Assembly (NCBI GenBank): GCA_964230215.1
Contig: CAXRGQ010000007.1
Coordinates: 1,017,700-1,081,699, forward strand
Reading direction: 5' to 3'
Origin: JAUILH01 sp964230215
GTDB lineage: Bacteria; Bacteroidota; Bacteroidia; Flavobacteriales_D; JAUILH01
DNA: 64,000 nt
Shown: positions 45,479 through 54,300 of the stretch, one piece after another
How the letters are laid out: each line of letters begins with the position of its first letter
How positions within the stretch are numbered: position 1 is the stretch's first letter
Program-made: the position numbers and the translations under genes
The notes under the pieces: model-generated
The model's input: the letters and a program-made list of their open reading frames with translations, nothing else
Database searches by the model: none
What the model was told of the DNA's origin: nothing

Positions 45479-46767
45479 TGCGAAAAATCGCATGCATACT
45501 ACTCTGCGTTCTGGCAACGACGGGGTCATGTGATTTATATGCTCAAAACATTCAGAAGAAAGCACAGAAGTATGTGACTGATCTTGCCAGTCCCGAATTT
45601 CATGGACGGGGATATACCTTTAAGGGAGATAGTTTAGCAGCGAATTACATTAAAGAAAAATTCGAACAGTTTGGTTTGCAAGCTGGAGCCAAGTCATCCT
45701 ATTATCAACCATTTGCCATTCCAGTCAACACCTACCCATACAAAATAGTCTTGGCGATAGGAGACGATACATTAAAGATTGGTGACGACTATATTCCGGA
45801 TCCCAATGGTGGCTACTATACGGGAAGTTTTATGCAGGTATGGATTGATAGCACTAATGTTAAAAGCTTAGGAGAGGTCTTGTCGAAATATAAAGAGGCT
45901 GTGCTATCCAATAAAGTGGTATTTGTTGTAGACGATGGAGGAATTGATAATCGTGATAAACTAATAGATTTTCAATCGGCGCGATATGGATTGGCGAACT
46001 ATGCTCCAGTGATTTATATTAACGACAAGAAACTTACTTGGAGCATGTCCCAAGACAGATTTAAGTTCCCCATTTTTGAGGTAAAGTCCAGTGTTTTTTC
46101 CAAGGACGATGAGGTCTACATGGATATTAATGGCGTATATCATGAAAAGTACGCTACACAAAACGTTATCGCCACAGTGCCTGCTAAGAAGAAATGCAAG
46201 CGGAAAAAGCACCTATTTATAACTGCTCATTATGATCACTTGGGAACGTTGGGAACTGAAGCATATATTCCGGGCGCCAACGACAATGCCAGTGGTATAG
46301 CCATGCTGTTAAGTCTGGCCGAGCATTACGCAGCTAATCCACTAAAAGACTACAACCTAACATTTATAGCCTTTAGTGCTGAAGAGGTGGGGCTAATGGG
46401 CTCTAAGTTCTACACAGAAAACCCGACCGTTCCGTTGGATAAAATCGAATTTTTATTGAATCTGGATTTGCAAGGTACAGGTAACGAAGGTATAACTGTT
46501 GTTAACGCAACATTGCATGAAAAAAAGTTCCTAGAGCTCGCCAAAATTAATGTGGAGAATGACTTATTGGTGAAAATCAAAAAAAGGGGAGAGGCTGCCA
46601 ATAGCGATCACTACTATTTCACCAGAAAAGGTGTGCCCGCATTCTTTGTATATACCATGGGCGGTATTCAAGCCTATCACGATATTTATGACAAAGCAGA
46701 AACGCTACCATTAACAGAGTTTGAGGATCTATTTACACTCTACACCAAATTCCTAGAAAGCTTTTAG
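45478..46767 (+). CDS. Secreted M28 family zinc peptidase
   Basis: 429 residues from ATG 45478; the frame from 45415 lies inside the preceding gene. The signal peptide ends near 'SCDLYAQ'. An N-terminal segment with a PA-like insert (about 90-215) precedes the M28 aminopeptidase core. Zinc and catalytic residues are visible: 'FITAHYDHLG' (His, Asp), 'PGANDNASGIAMLL' (bridging Asp), 'FIAFSAEEVGLMGS' (Glu pair), 'LLNLDLQGTG' (Asp) and 'GIQAYHDIYDKAETLPL' (His). It is a likely periplasmic or surface aminopeptidase. It has no T9SS C-terminal domain. Confidence 0.92.
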   Translation: MRKIACILLCVLATTGSCDLYAQNIQKKAQKYVTDLASPEFHGRGYTFKGDSLAANYIKEKFEQFGLQAGAKSSYYQPFAIPVNTYPYKIVLAIGDDTLKIGDDYIPDPNGGYYTGSFMQVWIDSTNVKSLGEVLSKYKEAVLSNKVVFVVDDGGIDNRDKLIDFQSARYGLANYAPVIYINDKKLTWSMSQDRFKFPIFEVKSSVFSKDDEVYMDINGVYHEKYATQNVIATVPAKKKCKRKKHLFITAHYDHLGTLGTEAYIPGANDNASGIAMLLSLAEHYAANPLKDYNLTFIAFSAEEVGLMGSKFYTENPTVPLDKIEFLLNLDLQGTGNEGITVVNATLHEKKFLELAKINVENDLLVKIKKRGEAANSDHYYFTRKGVPAFFVYTMGGIQAYHDIYDKAETLPLTEFEDLFTLYTKFLESF

Positions 46768-46896
46768 CACCAGAAGCATATTGTGTCCTTGATTTTTTCG
46801 TCTATTTTTTATCAAGAAACGTTAGTTCATGCACACCTATGATTGTGAAATTCAGTGAATAAAAAATGGACATAGAGATAGTTTAGCGAACTAAAG

Positions 46897-48159
46897 CTAT
46901 TTCTTATTGTTATACCTCAGACCATAACTGGCAGTATCAATCTCAACAACATAAATTACATCCGTGGTGTTAATTGCATACACAGAGATATTTAGCGCTG
47001 AAGTATCCGCAATCACAATACTATCCATCTTAGCACCATTAAACAATTGGATATATTCCCCTCCATTAGGCGCAACTTGACAAACATTAATTAAGGCACC
47101 ATCATCAAACTCAACTGAATCAAGATTAGTTATATATTCTGAAGCTTTACTATATGCAATTGGTGGTTGTATTACCAACGGCGTGCATGAATGCGATAGC
47201 ACATCTTTAAGCTCATCATCAATCTCCTCAGTTACCACAGGGCCTTCTTTTAGCTTATCTTTCCCTTGAAACTTCTTTAGCTTTTCCTCAAGATCAGGTA
47301 AATTCATTACAGCAATAATAAAGGCAATCATAAGGATAACAGAACCAATGATCATTATCCAGGTCATATAGTTCCACGTTTTTTCTTTGCGGCTCTTATT
47401 CTTACCTTTTAACTGAGGGTCATACGCTTCAAGATCACCAACGGATATTTTTTCACTTGCATCTAAAAACAAACGTCTATAAACGTGTGGCGCTGCATCA
47501 TTTATTGCCTGATACATGCCATAATAATTGCGGTATGCTTCCGATAGTTCGGGCTCAGATTTTAATCTTTGCTCGAAATGCCTACTCTCCATTGTGCTAA
47601 GCTTCCCGAACAAGTACTTATCAAATAAGTCAAGTTTTTCGGCATCAACAATGCTGTCTAAGGTATATAATTTGGAGATGGCAGATAATTGCTGCTCTCC
47701 AAAACTTGAATTAGCTAAATCAAGATTATCGGCGTCTTTTCTAAAGTAATAGTAGTCAATCAAGAACTTTCTGTCTGAATTATCCAGTCCGTATATGGTT
47801 GATACAAACGATTCGTTCTTAAGCTCTGGTAATTTGCCTTTTTTAATCCAACCATCGCTCACAAAATTCTCCGCGTCATTGAACCTGCTGTAGGTTGATT
47901 TGGATAAGTGTTTTAACCATAATTCACGCGCTACCGAGTAGATTACAGTGGGTGTTGGATGGTCAATCACAAAACCTAATGCTTTTGTATGGTGGATAAG
48001 GAACTGGGCTGTATTATGACAGAGTTCTTCAGCGTCTTGCTCGTTACCATCATTATTCAGTACCAAGTGCCGAATAACAGGAAAGTAAGTATTGTAATAG
48101 CTTGGATAGGCCTCTAATGGCTCATTAATTAGCCTTTTTATGTAGTCGATTGCACTCAA
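46897..48159 (-). CDS. Membrane protein fusing a sigma-factor-like region and an anti-sigma-like region
   Basis: 420 residues from a TTG start, supported by a -7 element at 48177-48184. The N-terminal 175 or so residues look like a degenerate ECF sigma factor: 'FPVIRHLVLNNDGNEQDAEELCHNTAQFLI' resembles region 2, and 'LDNSDRKFLIDYYYFRKDADNLDLANSS' resembles region 4. Residues about 178-215 ('LFDKYLFGKLSTMESRHFEQRLKSEPELSEAY') match the start of many Bacteroidota anti-sigma factors. A membrane helix follows (about 263-285), then a periplasmic tail of about 135 residues. The reading as a fused regulator is inference; the anti-sigma-like motif is the strongest part. Confidence 0.6.
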   Translation of the reverse strand: MSAIDYIKRLINEPLEAYPSYYNTYFPVIRHLVLNNDGNEQDAEELCHNTAQFLIHHTKALGFVIDHPTPTVIYSVARELWLKHLSKSTYSRFNDAENFVSDGWIKKGKLPELKNESFVSTIYGLDNSDRKFLIDYYYFRKDADNLDLANSSFGEQQLSAISKLYTLDSIVDAEKLDLFDKYLFGKLSTMESRHFEQRLKSEPELSEAYRNYYGMYQAINDAAPHVYRRLFLDASEKISVGDLEAYDPQLKGKNKSRKEKTWNYMTWIMIIGSVILMIAFIIAVMNLPDLEEKLKKFQGKDKLKEGPVVTEEIDDELKDVLSHSCTPLVIQPPIAYSKASEYITNLDSVEFDDGALINVCQVAPNGGEYIQLFNGAKMDSIVIADTSALNISVYAINTTDVIYVVEIDTASYGLRYNNKK

Positions 48160-48176
48160 TGCTCAATAATTGCGAG

Positions 48177-48184
48177 CAAATATA
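48177..48184 (-). promoter_or_regulatory. Putative -7 element for the sigma/anti-sigma-like gene
   Basis: Minus-strand TATATTTG (TAnnTTTG) ends 17 bases before the TTG start at 48159. It lies in the short gap after the upstream 161-residue gene. Confidence 0.5.
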
Positions 48185-48192
48185 AGTAAAGC

Positions 48193-48678
48193 CTAGTTGC
48201 TGGGAACGTATTGAATCACAAAACCGTCATGGCCGTTCTCCTTTCCGTCATAAAAATCAATATCTAATCCACTGCCAGACCATTTAGTACCATTCTCTTT
48301 TTTGTAGTTAGTTCTAAAGCTAGTGGTGATTAGAGATTGTAATTGTTTTGATTCAGCAGTATGGTTTAAGTAAACATCAATGTACGCCCCAACAATTTTA
48401 CCATTGTTTACCGTAAACTTAATATCCGCATACTCACCACCATCTTCTGAGAAGACAATTGAGAATACATCATCATCCTTATCGTAAAAGAGATAATCAG
48501 GTCTTTTTTTAAGAAGCTTCTTTTTTGTTTTGGCGTAGTCTTTCCCAGGTTTTAGTTCAAGACCAATCGTCCCTTTTTTGGAAACACCAAGCATGTCAAC
48601 CTTTTGTTCAGGCGAGTAATTTTGCGAAAACGCGACGGTGAACCAAATGCTTAATAAAAGTGTACAGATTAAACGCAT
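48193..48678 (-). CDS. Small exported protein of unknown function
   Basis: 161 residues with a signal peptide (about 1-18, ending in VAFSQ). The mature part is a mixed alpha/beta domain ('GTIGLELKPGKDYAKTKKKLLKKRPDYLFYDKDDDVFSIVF', 'YADIKFTVNNGKIVGAYIDVYL'). No named family is recognised. It precedes the sigma/anti-sigma-like gene by 33 bases on the same strand. Confidence 0.6.
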   Translation of the reverse strand: MRLICTLLLSIWFTVAFSQNYSPEQKVDMLGVSKKGTIGLELKPGKDYAKTKKKLLKKRPDYLFYDKDDDVFSIVFSEDGGEYADIKFTVNNGKIVGAYIDVYLNHTAESKQLQSLITTSFRTNYKKENGTKWSGSGLDIDFYDGKENGHDGFVIQYVPSN

Positions 48679-48737
48679 ACCGCAATTTACAAATAAGGAC
48701 CTGAATTTATGGCATCTAATATGTATATTTATTTCGT

Positions 48738-50648
48738 ATGAAAATAGTGGGCTTCATATGTTTACTACTTGTTTTGACGGGGAAATTACGTGGTCAAGGA
48801 ACACCAGACTACTTGACTGAGATAAATACCCTTGAGGATTTTGTCCGCATGAAAGGTAAGCCACTGTCAACTAAATATGGCGATATAAAGTCACTTAAGC
48901 TAGTTTACCACAGAAGGAGTAAAAAGCTGCACTATATCGAGTCCACGCGATATCCCTACCACTTGGATTTTTGCGAACAGGTACTAGATTATTACAAAGG
49001 GAGCTTCAATTTTAATTACGAAAATTACACACAAACGCAGGGAAGAGACTATTATTTGGCGAATATAAACTTGTATCCAGCAGCCAGTATTTATGTGCTT
49101 GAGTTTTCAATTACTGATCAAATAAAAATCGAGCAAATTGAGGAGTTATATGATAAAGTAAAGTCAACTTTCCATATTGCAGATAGCATCTACCTATTCT
49201 TAAACACATCTGCATTAGAAAAACGGTTTTCTGAATCTAACAGTGATATTCTCACCGTGGATGCAAGTGATTTATATAGCGGTCAATTGATTCAAACAAT
49301 TCAGCCAGGCAAGGTATACGGAAAGCTAAAAATTCTGGATAAATTGAGTGCAGACGATTTTATAGAACCTAATACCATCGTGATTTTAAATGGCAATGCA
49401 AATGATATTCCCATAGTTGATGGGCTTATATGTTCTAACTTCCAAACGCCTTTAAGTCATATAAGTCTTTTATGTCAAAACAGACTTACTCCTTTTGTGG
49501 CTGACAGGAAAATCATGGAAAACACAGCTTATCTGGATCTGGAGGATAAATTAGTGTGTCTGGAGGTAAGCGAATACAATTACAAACTCTATTTGGCAAA
49601 TAAAGACAGTGCTGAGGCATATGCAGAGCAAGTAAATGTGATTGAAAAAATCCATGAATTAAGTTACGATACTTCATTTCAGACCCTTCTAAAAATAGAG
49701 GATGTTGATTACACTTCTTTATCTTATGTTGGAGCAAAGGCAGCCAATTTCGGAGAAATTAACAAGGTGCTAAAGAAGAAAAGCAAGTATGCAAAAGTGC
49801 CTGAAAATGGAGCGGCTATCCCCTTTTATTTCTATTTAGAGCACATAAAAAAATCAGGAGCAGACAGGCTGATTGAACAACTGCTAAGCAGTTCAGATAT
49901 GCTCTTAGAGCGCGAACTACTCGACTCGATTAGGACTGTTATAAAGCGCTACCCAGTTGATGCGGAATTAGTAGCACAGGTAGAAGCTCATATGAGGGCG
50001 GATGCGCAGTACAAACGCTATCGTTTTAGAAGCTCTACAAACGCTGAAGATATCGAGGGTTTTAATGGAGCAGGTTTGTATGACAGTAAAAGTGCAGAGT
50101 TAGATAATCCAAATAAAAGCGTTGGAGAAGCTATTGCAAAAGTGTGGGCGAGCGCCTGGAATAACAGAGCCTTTTATGAGCGCAGAATTTTCGGGATTGA
50201 CCATAAAAACCTTGCCATGGGAATCTTGATTCACAGGAGTTTCCCAGATGAAGAGGCCAATGGCGTGGTGATTACACACAACATTTATCGCCCGGAGAAT
50301 TTAGGTTTTGTAATTAACGTTCAGAAAGGAGACGTACCAGTGGTAAACCCTGAAGCGGGCGTAATCTGTGACCAATTGATATGTTATTCTGACACAGACA
50401 ACACATTCTACACACCAAAAAAGATTGTAGAATACATTTCAAAATCCTCCATTAACAACGGTGAAGCTGTGTTGGATGACGCACAGATTATTCGGATAAC
50501 AAAAGAAATCGCAACTCTAAAAAAACACTACTATCGCAAGATTAACCGCAATTGGTTAAAGTATGATTTCCAACGATTTGCTCTGGATTTAGAATTTAAG
50601 GTTGACGAGGGACAGATCTACATTAAGCAGATTCGTCCCTTTCGCTAG
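48738..50648 (+). CDS. Exported PEP/pyruvate-dikinase-like protein with swivelling His domain
   Basis: 636 residues. A signal peptide (about 1-19) is followed by a lineage-specific N-terminal domain (about 20-180). A phosphohistidine swivelling domain spans about 190-290, with 'QTPLSHISLLCQNRLTPFVA' carrying the expected His (about 241). An ATP-grasp/PPDK N-terminal domain (about 325-636) has 'GAKAANFGEI', 'RFRSSTNAEDIEGFNGAGLYD', 'VWASAWNNRAFYER' and the closing 'YIKQIRPFR'. Classical PEP synthase and PPDK are cytoplasmic and carry the ATP-grasp domain first, so the export signal and reversed order are both unusual. A PEP-binding C-terminal barrel is absent. The reaction is unknown. It overlaps the convergent antiporter gene by 26 bases. 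Confidence 0.82.
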   Translation: MKIVGFICLLLVLTGKLRGQGTPDYLTEINTLEDFVRMKGKPLSTKYGDIKSLKLVYHRRSKKLHYIESTRYPYHLDFCEQVLDYYKGSFNFNYENYTQTQGRDYYLANINLYPAASIYVLEFSITDQIKIEQIEELYDKVKSTFHIADSIYLFLNTSALEKRFSESNSDILTVDASDLYSGQLIQTIQPGKVYGKLKILDKLSADDFIEPNTIVILNGNANDIPIVDGLICSNFQTPLSHISLLCQNRLTPFVADRKIMENTAYLDLEDKLVCLEVSEYNYKLYLANKDSAEAYAEQVNVIEKIHELSYDTSFQTLLKIEDVDYTSLSYVGAKAANFGEINKVLKKKSKYAKVPENGAAIPFYFYLEHIKKSGADRLIEQLLSSSDMLLERELLDSIRTVIKRYPVDAELVAQVEAHMRADAQYKRYRFRSSTNAEDIEGFNGAGLYDSKSAELDNPNKSVGEAIAKVWASAWNNRAFYERRIFGIDHKNLAMGILIHRSFPDEEANGVVITHNIYRPENLGFVINVQKGDVPVVNPEAGVICDQLICYSDTDNTFYTPKKIVEYISKSSINNGEAVLDDAQIIRITKEIATLKKHYYRKINRNWLKYDFQRFALDLEFKVDEGQIYIKQIRPFR

Positions 50649-51996
50649 TATCATCAGGCTCCTCGTCCGAATTGAGTGAGGCATCATCTTTTTTAAGTTG
50701 CGCATCAATTTTGACATCAATGGTGTCTTCGCTTTTGCCTGTAATCGTTTTTGGGAATTCACGTAAATCCTGAATATTAGATTTAACATTATCCAGAACT
50801 ACGTCTTTTACTTTTTCTCCTCTATCCATAATCAGGGCGGCTGCCATAATGATACTGCTTATCAGAATTGTGTGGAGCAATATACCTGGGTCAAAACCTG
50901 GAATTACCATTTCAGGGTGTTCTGAGGCGATGGCAAAGAACAAAAGAATAGTAATTAATCCTCTTGGTGCAATCCATAATTGTGGTATAATATGTTTTCG
51001 AATAATTGCAAGAAGCGTTAGGTATCGAACCAGATACAAAATAACGATTACCAAACCTGCAATCATTGCAACTTCTAAATCAATTAAAGAAGATAGACTA
51101 ATAGTGATACCAAATATTACGAAGAAAAAAGTACGCACCACAAAAGCAGATTCGAGGGTAATCGTATGAAAATCATGCATGATTACTTTTATATCTTTTT
51201 CCCGAATGAACTTACTCAGTCGGCCTTTGAAGAATATATTGGTGTTGTTGAGCACCAATCCAAAGGCTAAAATTTCGATTAGAGCACTTAGATGGAAAGT
51301 TTTACTTACCGCGTACATCAGCATTAATACGGATATAATCAGGAATAGTTTAACCTGCGACTTCAACTGCTGAAACAGGTAGACTAATCCGTAGGCGATG
51401 ACAATGGCCAGTATGAGCGTAATAACTATGTTGCCTATAATTGAGACCACAATTTCACCCGTATTATCTTGATCTGTGCTCCCCATCAAAAAATAGAAAA
51501 ACATAATCCCTAGTATATCAGAGAAGGTGCTTTCGTATACCATGAATTCCTTCTTAACGCCGCGTAAACTTTCCACACTAGGTATAATGATGGCACTGCT
51601 CATAATACTCAATGGTATGGCGTAGGCTAGAGATGAGGTGAAATTTGGATCACCCGGAACTAGGGACATAATAAGAAATGCAATGCCTAAGGATGAAGCG
51701 ACCAGCGCTACAAGTGCTACTAAAAACGAGCTAACTATAAGACCCAGCTTTTCTCTTTTGAGTTCTAGGTCAAGCGCAGCTTCCAGCACTATCATTATTA
51801 GACCAATATTCCCCAGTATCGGCAGTATCTCAGACATGGTTGCTTTTTCTTCTGCATGCATTAAGCCTTGGAGCGAAATGCCCAGCACCATCAACATAAG
51901 TACGCTTGGAATTTTAGTCCTTTTCGCTATTATATTGAAAAAGTAAGATAGAATGATGATTGCTGATGCAGCAATTATTAGCGTATATGTATCCAT
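50623..51996 (-). CDS. Cation:proton antiporter, CPA family
   Basis: 457 residues with about twelve membrane helices in the first 400, typical of NhaP/KefB-type sodium or potassium-proton exchangers. 'LGNIGLIMIVLEAALDLELKREKLG' and 'YESTFSDILGIMFFYFL' correspond to the conserved helices around the transport site. The C-terminal 60 or so residues form a hydrophilic acidic tail, probably cytoplasmic. Ion preference cannot be read directly. It has its own -7-like element at 52005-52012. Confidence 0.88.
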   Translation of the reverse strand: MDTYTLIIAASAIIILSYFFNIIAKRTKIPSVLMLMVLGISLQGLMHAEEKATMSEILPILGNIGLIMIVLEAALDLELKREKLGLIVSSFLVALVALVASSLGIAFLIMSLVPGDPNFTSSLAYAIPLSIMSSAIIIPSVESLRGVKKEFMVYESTFSDILGIMFFYFLMGSTDQDNTGEIVVSIIGNIVITLILAIVIAYGLVYLFQQLKSQVKLFLIISVLMLMYAVSKTFHLSALIEILAFGLVLNNTNIFFKGRLSKFIREKDIKVIMHDFHTITLESAFVVRTFFFVIFGITISLSSLIDLEVAMIAGLVIVILYLVRYLTLLAIIRKHIIPQLWIAPRGLITILLFFAIASEHPEMVIPGFDPGILLHTILISSIIMAAALIMDRGEKVKDVVLDNVKSNIQDLREFPKTITGKSEDTIDVKIDAQLKKDDASLNSDEEPDDTSERDESA

Positions 51997-52004
51997 TAGA
52001 TGTG

Positions 52005-52012
52005 CAAATCTA
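52005..52012 (-). promoter_or_regulatory. Putative -7 element for the cation antiporter
   Basis: Minus-strand TAGATTTG (TAnnTTTG) ends 8 bases before ATG 51996 and overlaps the stop of the upstream gene. Confidence 0.5.
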
Positions 52013-52786
52013 CAATTTAGCCGCTATGGCGTGACATGGTTTATACAATTCTTCGTAAACAATCTTTTTCGGATCGTTTTGCGTAGTTTCAAAGTAGCTT
52101 ACTTCTGCGCCTGAGGCTATTTCTTGACCATTGTGGTTAAAAATTGTGTAGTGAATTTTCACTTTTCGCTGTCCAGAGAACTCCTTATCCGCTTGTAAGA
52201 TGTCAAGCTGATTAATAAATACTATGGTTTTAGCTTGATGTTTGCTGCACAAATCTTTAATTATCTTATTTGAGAAGATTTTAGTCTTCATATACTTCTC
52301 ACGATTGTCAATGCGAGATACCACTTGGCCATCTTCTACCCAAGTTCCCATTTTTTCTTCGTCTTCACTTGTAGCTTTGTTTTTACCCACTAGTTTGTTG
52401 AGTTTCCCTCCAATTTTTTTGACGCCTTTTTCATCTTCAGCCTTTTCCGCTCCTGGCATTAGTTCATAGCTGTACGAGATGTTTTTGTGGATATGAGCGA
52501 GCTCACCGTTGTAATAATTCGTATCATTCTGAAGCACCGATTTAGCCTCTCCCTTTGCTTTCAGCTCAAGCAATAAGGTGTGGTCTAGCCCTTTCTGAAT
52601 CTCTTTTCTCAATTCCTCATACCCAAGACCACTTTTTTGCATTAATGCCGGGTCAATGGTAGATCGGTACATTTTAAGCTCATAGCTCACTAATAAAATT
52701 TTGTTGCCATGGCTGCTTGAATCCGTCTGAGCAAAAGCGCTACAGGTCAAACTGAGAAATAATAATACATAAAATATCCACTTCAT
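52010..52786 (-). CDS. Exported protein of unknown function
   Basis: 258 residues with a signal peptide (about 1-19, ending in SAFAQ). The mature part looks globular ('HGNKILLVSYELKMYRSTIDP', 'CSKHQAKTIVFINQLDI', 'VKIHYTIFNHNGQEIASGAEVSYFETTQ') with a lysine-rich middle. It is probably periplasmic. It lies between rseP and the antiporter on the same strand; I can assign no function. Confidence 0.6.
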   Translation of the reverse strand: MKWIFYVLLFLSLTCSAFAQTDSSSHGNKILLVSYELKMYRSTIDPALMQKSGLGYEELRKEIQKGLDHTLLLELKAKGEAKSVLQNDTNYYNGELAHIHKNISYSYELMPGAEKAEDEKGVKKIGGKLNKLVGKNKATSEDEEKMGTWVEDGQVVSRIDNREKYMKTKIFSNKIIKDLCSKHQAKTIVFINQLDILQADKEFSGQRKVKIHYTIFNHNGQEIASGAEVSYFETTQNDPKKIVYEELYKPCHAIAAKL

Positions 52787-52861
52787 ACCACTAAGTTAGA
52801 TGATATGAAGCCTTAGTTTCTGCGTTTCAGCAATTGTTGTTAAGAGCTATACGTGAATATC

Positions 52862-54172
52862 CTAGAGTGCTCGTATGACGTCATTGGCATTCGCGTAAAT
52901 CACCAATGCAAGGATTAAAACAAATCCTATTAACTGAGCGTATTCCATTACCTTTTGATTGGCCGGTTTTCCCGCAATCATTTCGTAAAGAAGGAACATC
53001 ACGTGTCCTCCGTCAAGTGCCGGAATTGGGAGAATATTCATAAATGCCAAGATGATTGAAATTAGTGCTGTTCTCTCCCAGAATATCTGCCAATCCCATA
53101 CAGGGGCAAACAATTTTCCGAATGTCCCAAATCCACCAACGGATGACGCACCCTTTTCTGTTCCTAAGTACTTCAATTGCGCCACATAGCCAGACAGTGT
53201 TTCACCTGCTAAACTCCATCCTGCCGGAATCGACTCGAAGAATGAATAGTCTACATGGGTGATTTCAAATTCATCCAAAGGCGCTTGCGGACCAATACCA
53301 ACTTTACCGTCTGCATTGGTTTCTATTGTTATATCCATGCTTTCACCATCACGTAGCACTGTCATTACGAATTCTTCTTCGCTTTTACTGTGCAAGCTGT
53401 CAACGATTTCATCAAACCATTTAATATCACCACCATTAATTGCAATCACTTGATCACCTTCCTTTAAACCTGCTTCTTTTGCATTTCCATCCTCTGCCAA
53501 TCCGCCAATTATAGCAGCCTGTCTAACTTCAAATGCAGCCCCAGCTTCAAATGCCTGAAAGTCGATATCATCTGGTAAATTGATTGTTTCTGTGCTGCCA
53601 TCTGAGTGTCGCACTTCAAAGTCTTGTGCGTTATGAAGCATGATAAGCCTGTTCACGGAAGTTGCATCCGTTAACTCTTCACCATCGATACTCAGAATCA
53701 CGTCTCCATCCTGAAAACCATATTCTTCGAATAATTCAGGTACAGCATACCCGTTAGTGAGGTGCTCTGGACGTAATTCATCTTTACCCCACACGCCCAT
53801 AATCATTACATAAATTAAAAAACCTAAGATTAGATTCACAGTAACACCACCAATCATAATGATAAGTCGTTGCCAAACTGGTTTTGATCTGAATTCCCAT
53901 GGTTGAGGTTCTTGAGCCATTTGCTCTTTGTCCATGCTTTCGTCTATCATACCTGATATCTTCACATAGCCACCAAGTGGTAACCAACCAATTCCGTACT
54001 CCGTCTCTCCTTTTTTAGTCTTGAAAAGTGAAAACCATGGATCGAAAAACAAATAGAACTTTTCTACCCTTGTTTTAAAGAGTTTTGCGGGAATAAAGTG
54101 CCCTAGTTCGTGCAACACAATTAAGAAGGAAAGACTTAAAACTAATTGCCCTGCTTGTATTAAAATATCCAT
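52862..54172 (-). CDS. rseP: Site-2 protease RseP
   Basis: 436 residues. It is an intramembrane zinc metalloprotease that cleaves anti-sigma factors or remnant signal peptides. The zinc site HExxH is in 'FLIVLHELGHFIPAKLF' (about 17-33), and the third ligand is in 'ILPIPALDGGHVMFLLYE'. Two PDZ-like domains lie between ('YGFQDGDVILSIDGEELTDA' and 'AGLKEGDQVIAINGGDIKW'). It has four membrane helices. In many genomes it follows dxr directly; here a plus-strand gene separates the two. The anti-sigma-like protein at 46897 is a conceivable substrate type, though nothing shows this. Confidence 0.95.
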   Translation of the reverse strand: MDILIQAGQLVLSLSFLIVLHELGHFIPAKLFKTRVEKFYLFFDPWFSLFKTKKGETEYGIGWLPLGGYVKISGMIDESMDKEQMAQEPQPWEFRSKPVWQRLIIMIGGVTVNLILGFLIYVMIMGVWGKDELRPEHLTNGYAVPELFEEYGFQDGDVILSIDGEELTDATSVNRLIMLHNAQDFEVRHSDGSTETINLPDDIDFQAFEAGAAFEVRQAAIIGGLAEDGNAKEAGLKEGDQVIAINGGDIKWFDEIVDSLHSKSEEEFVMTVLRDGESMDITIETNADGKVGIGPQAPLDEFEITHVDYSFFESIPAGWSLAGETLSGYVAQLKYLGTEKGASSVGGFGTFGKLFAPVWDWQIFWERTALISIILAFMNILPIPALDGGHVMFLLYEMIAGKPANQKVMEYAQLIGFVLILALVIYANANDVIRAL

Positions 54173-54193
54173 TCAATTCGGTTTTATGATGCG

Positions 54194-54201
54194 CAAATGT
54201 A
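54194..54201 (-). promoter_or_regulatory. Putative -7 element for rseP
   Basis: Minus-strand TACATTTG (TAnnTTTG) ends 21 bases before ATG 54172. Confidence 0.5.
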
Positions 54202-54300
54202 CAAAATCAAGTGTTTAGTTGGAATGTGATATAAATCTACGGTGATTCCCGTACTAACTTCCCTCAATTGCGAGCGTATATTCACTTAAAATAAATCATT

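Noticed and set aside
46768..46896. Terminator between the M28 peptidase and the sigma/anti-sigma-like gene
   Set aside because: Only a weak TTGAT/ATCAA pairing around T-rich sequence; stem too short to claim.
48738..50648. Ordinary PEP synthase or PPDK
   Set aside because: The signal peptide, domain order and lack of the C-terminal barrel rule out the classical enzyme.
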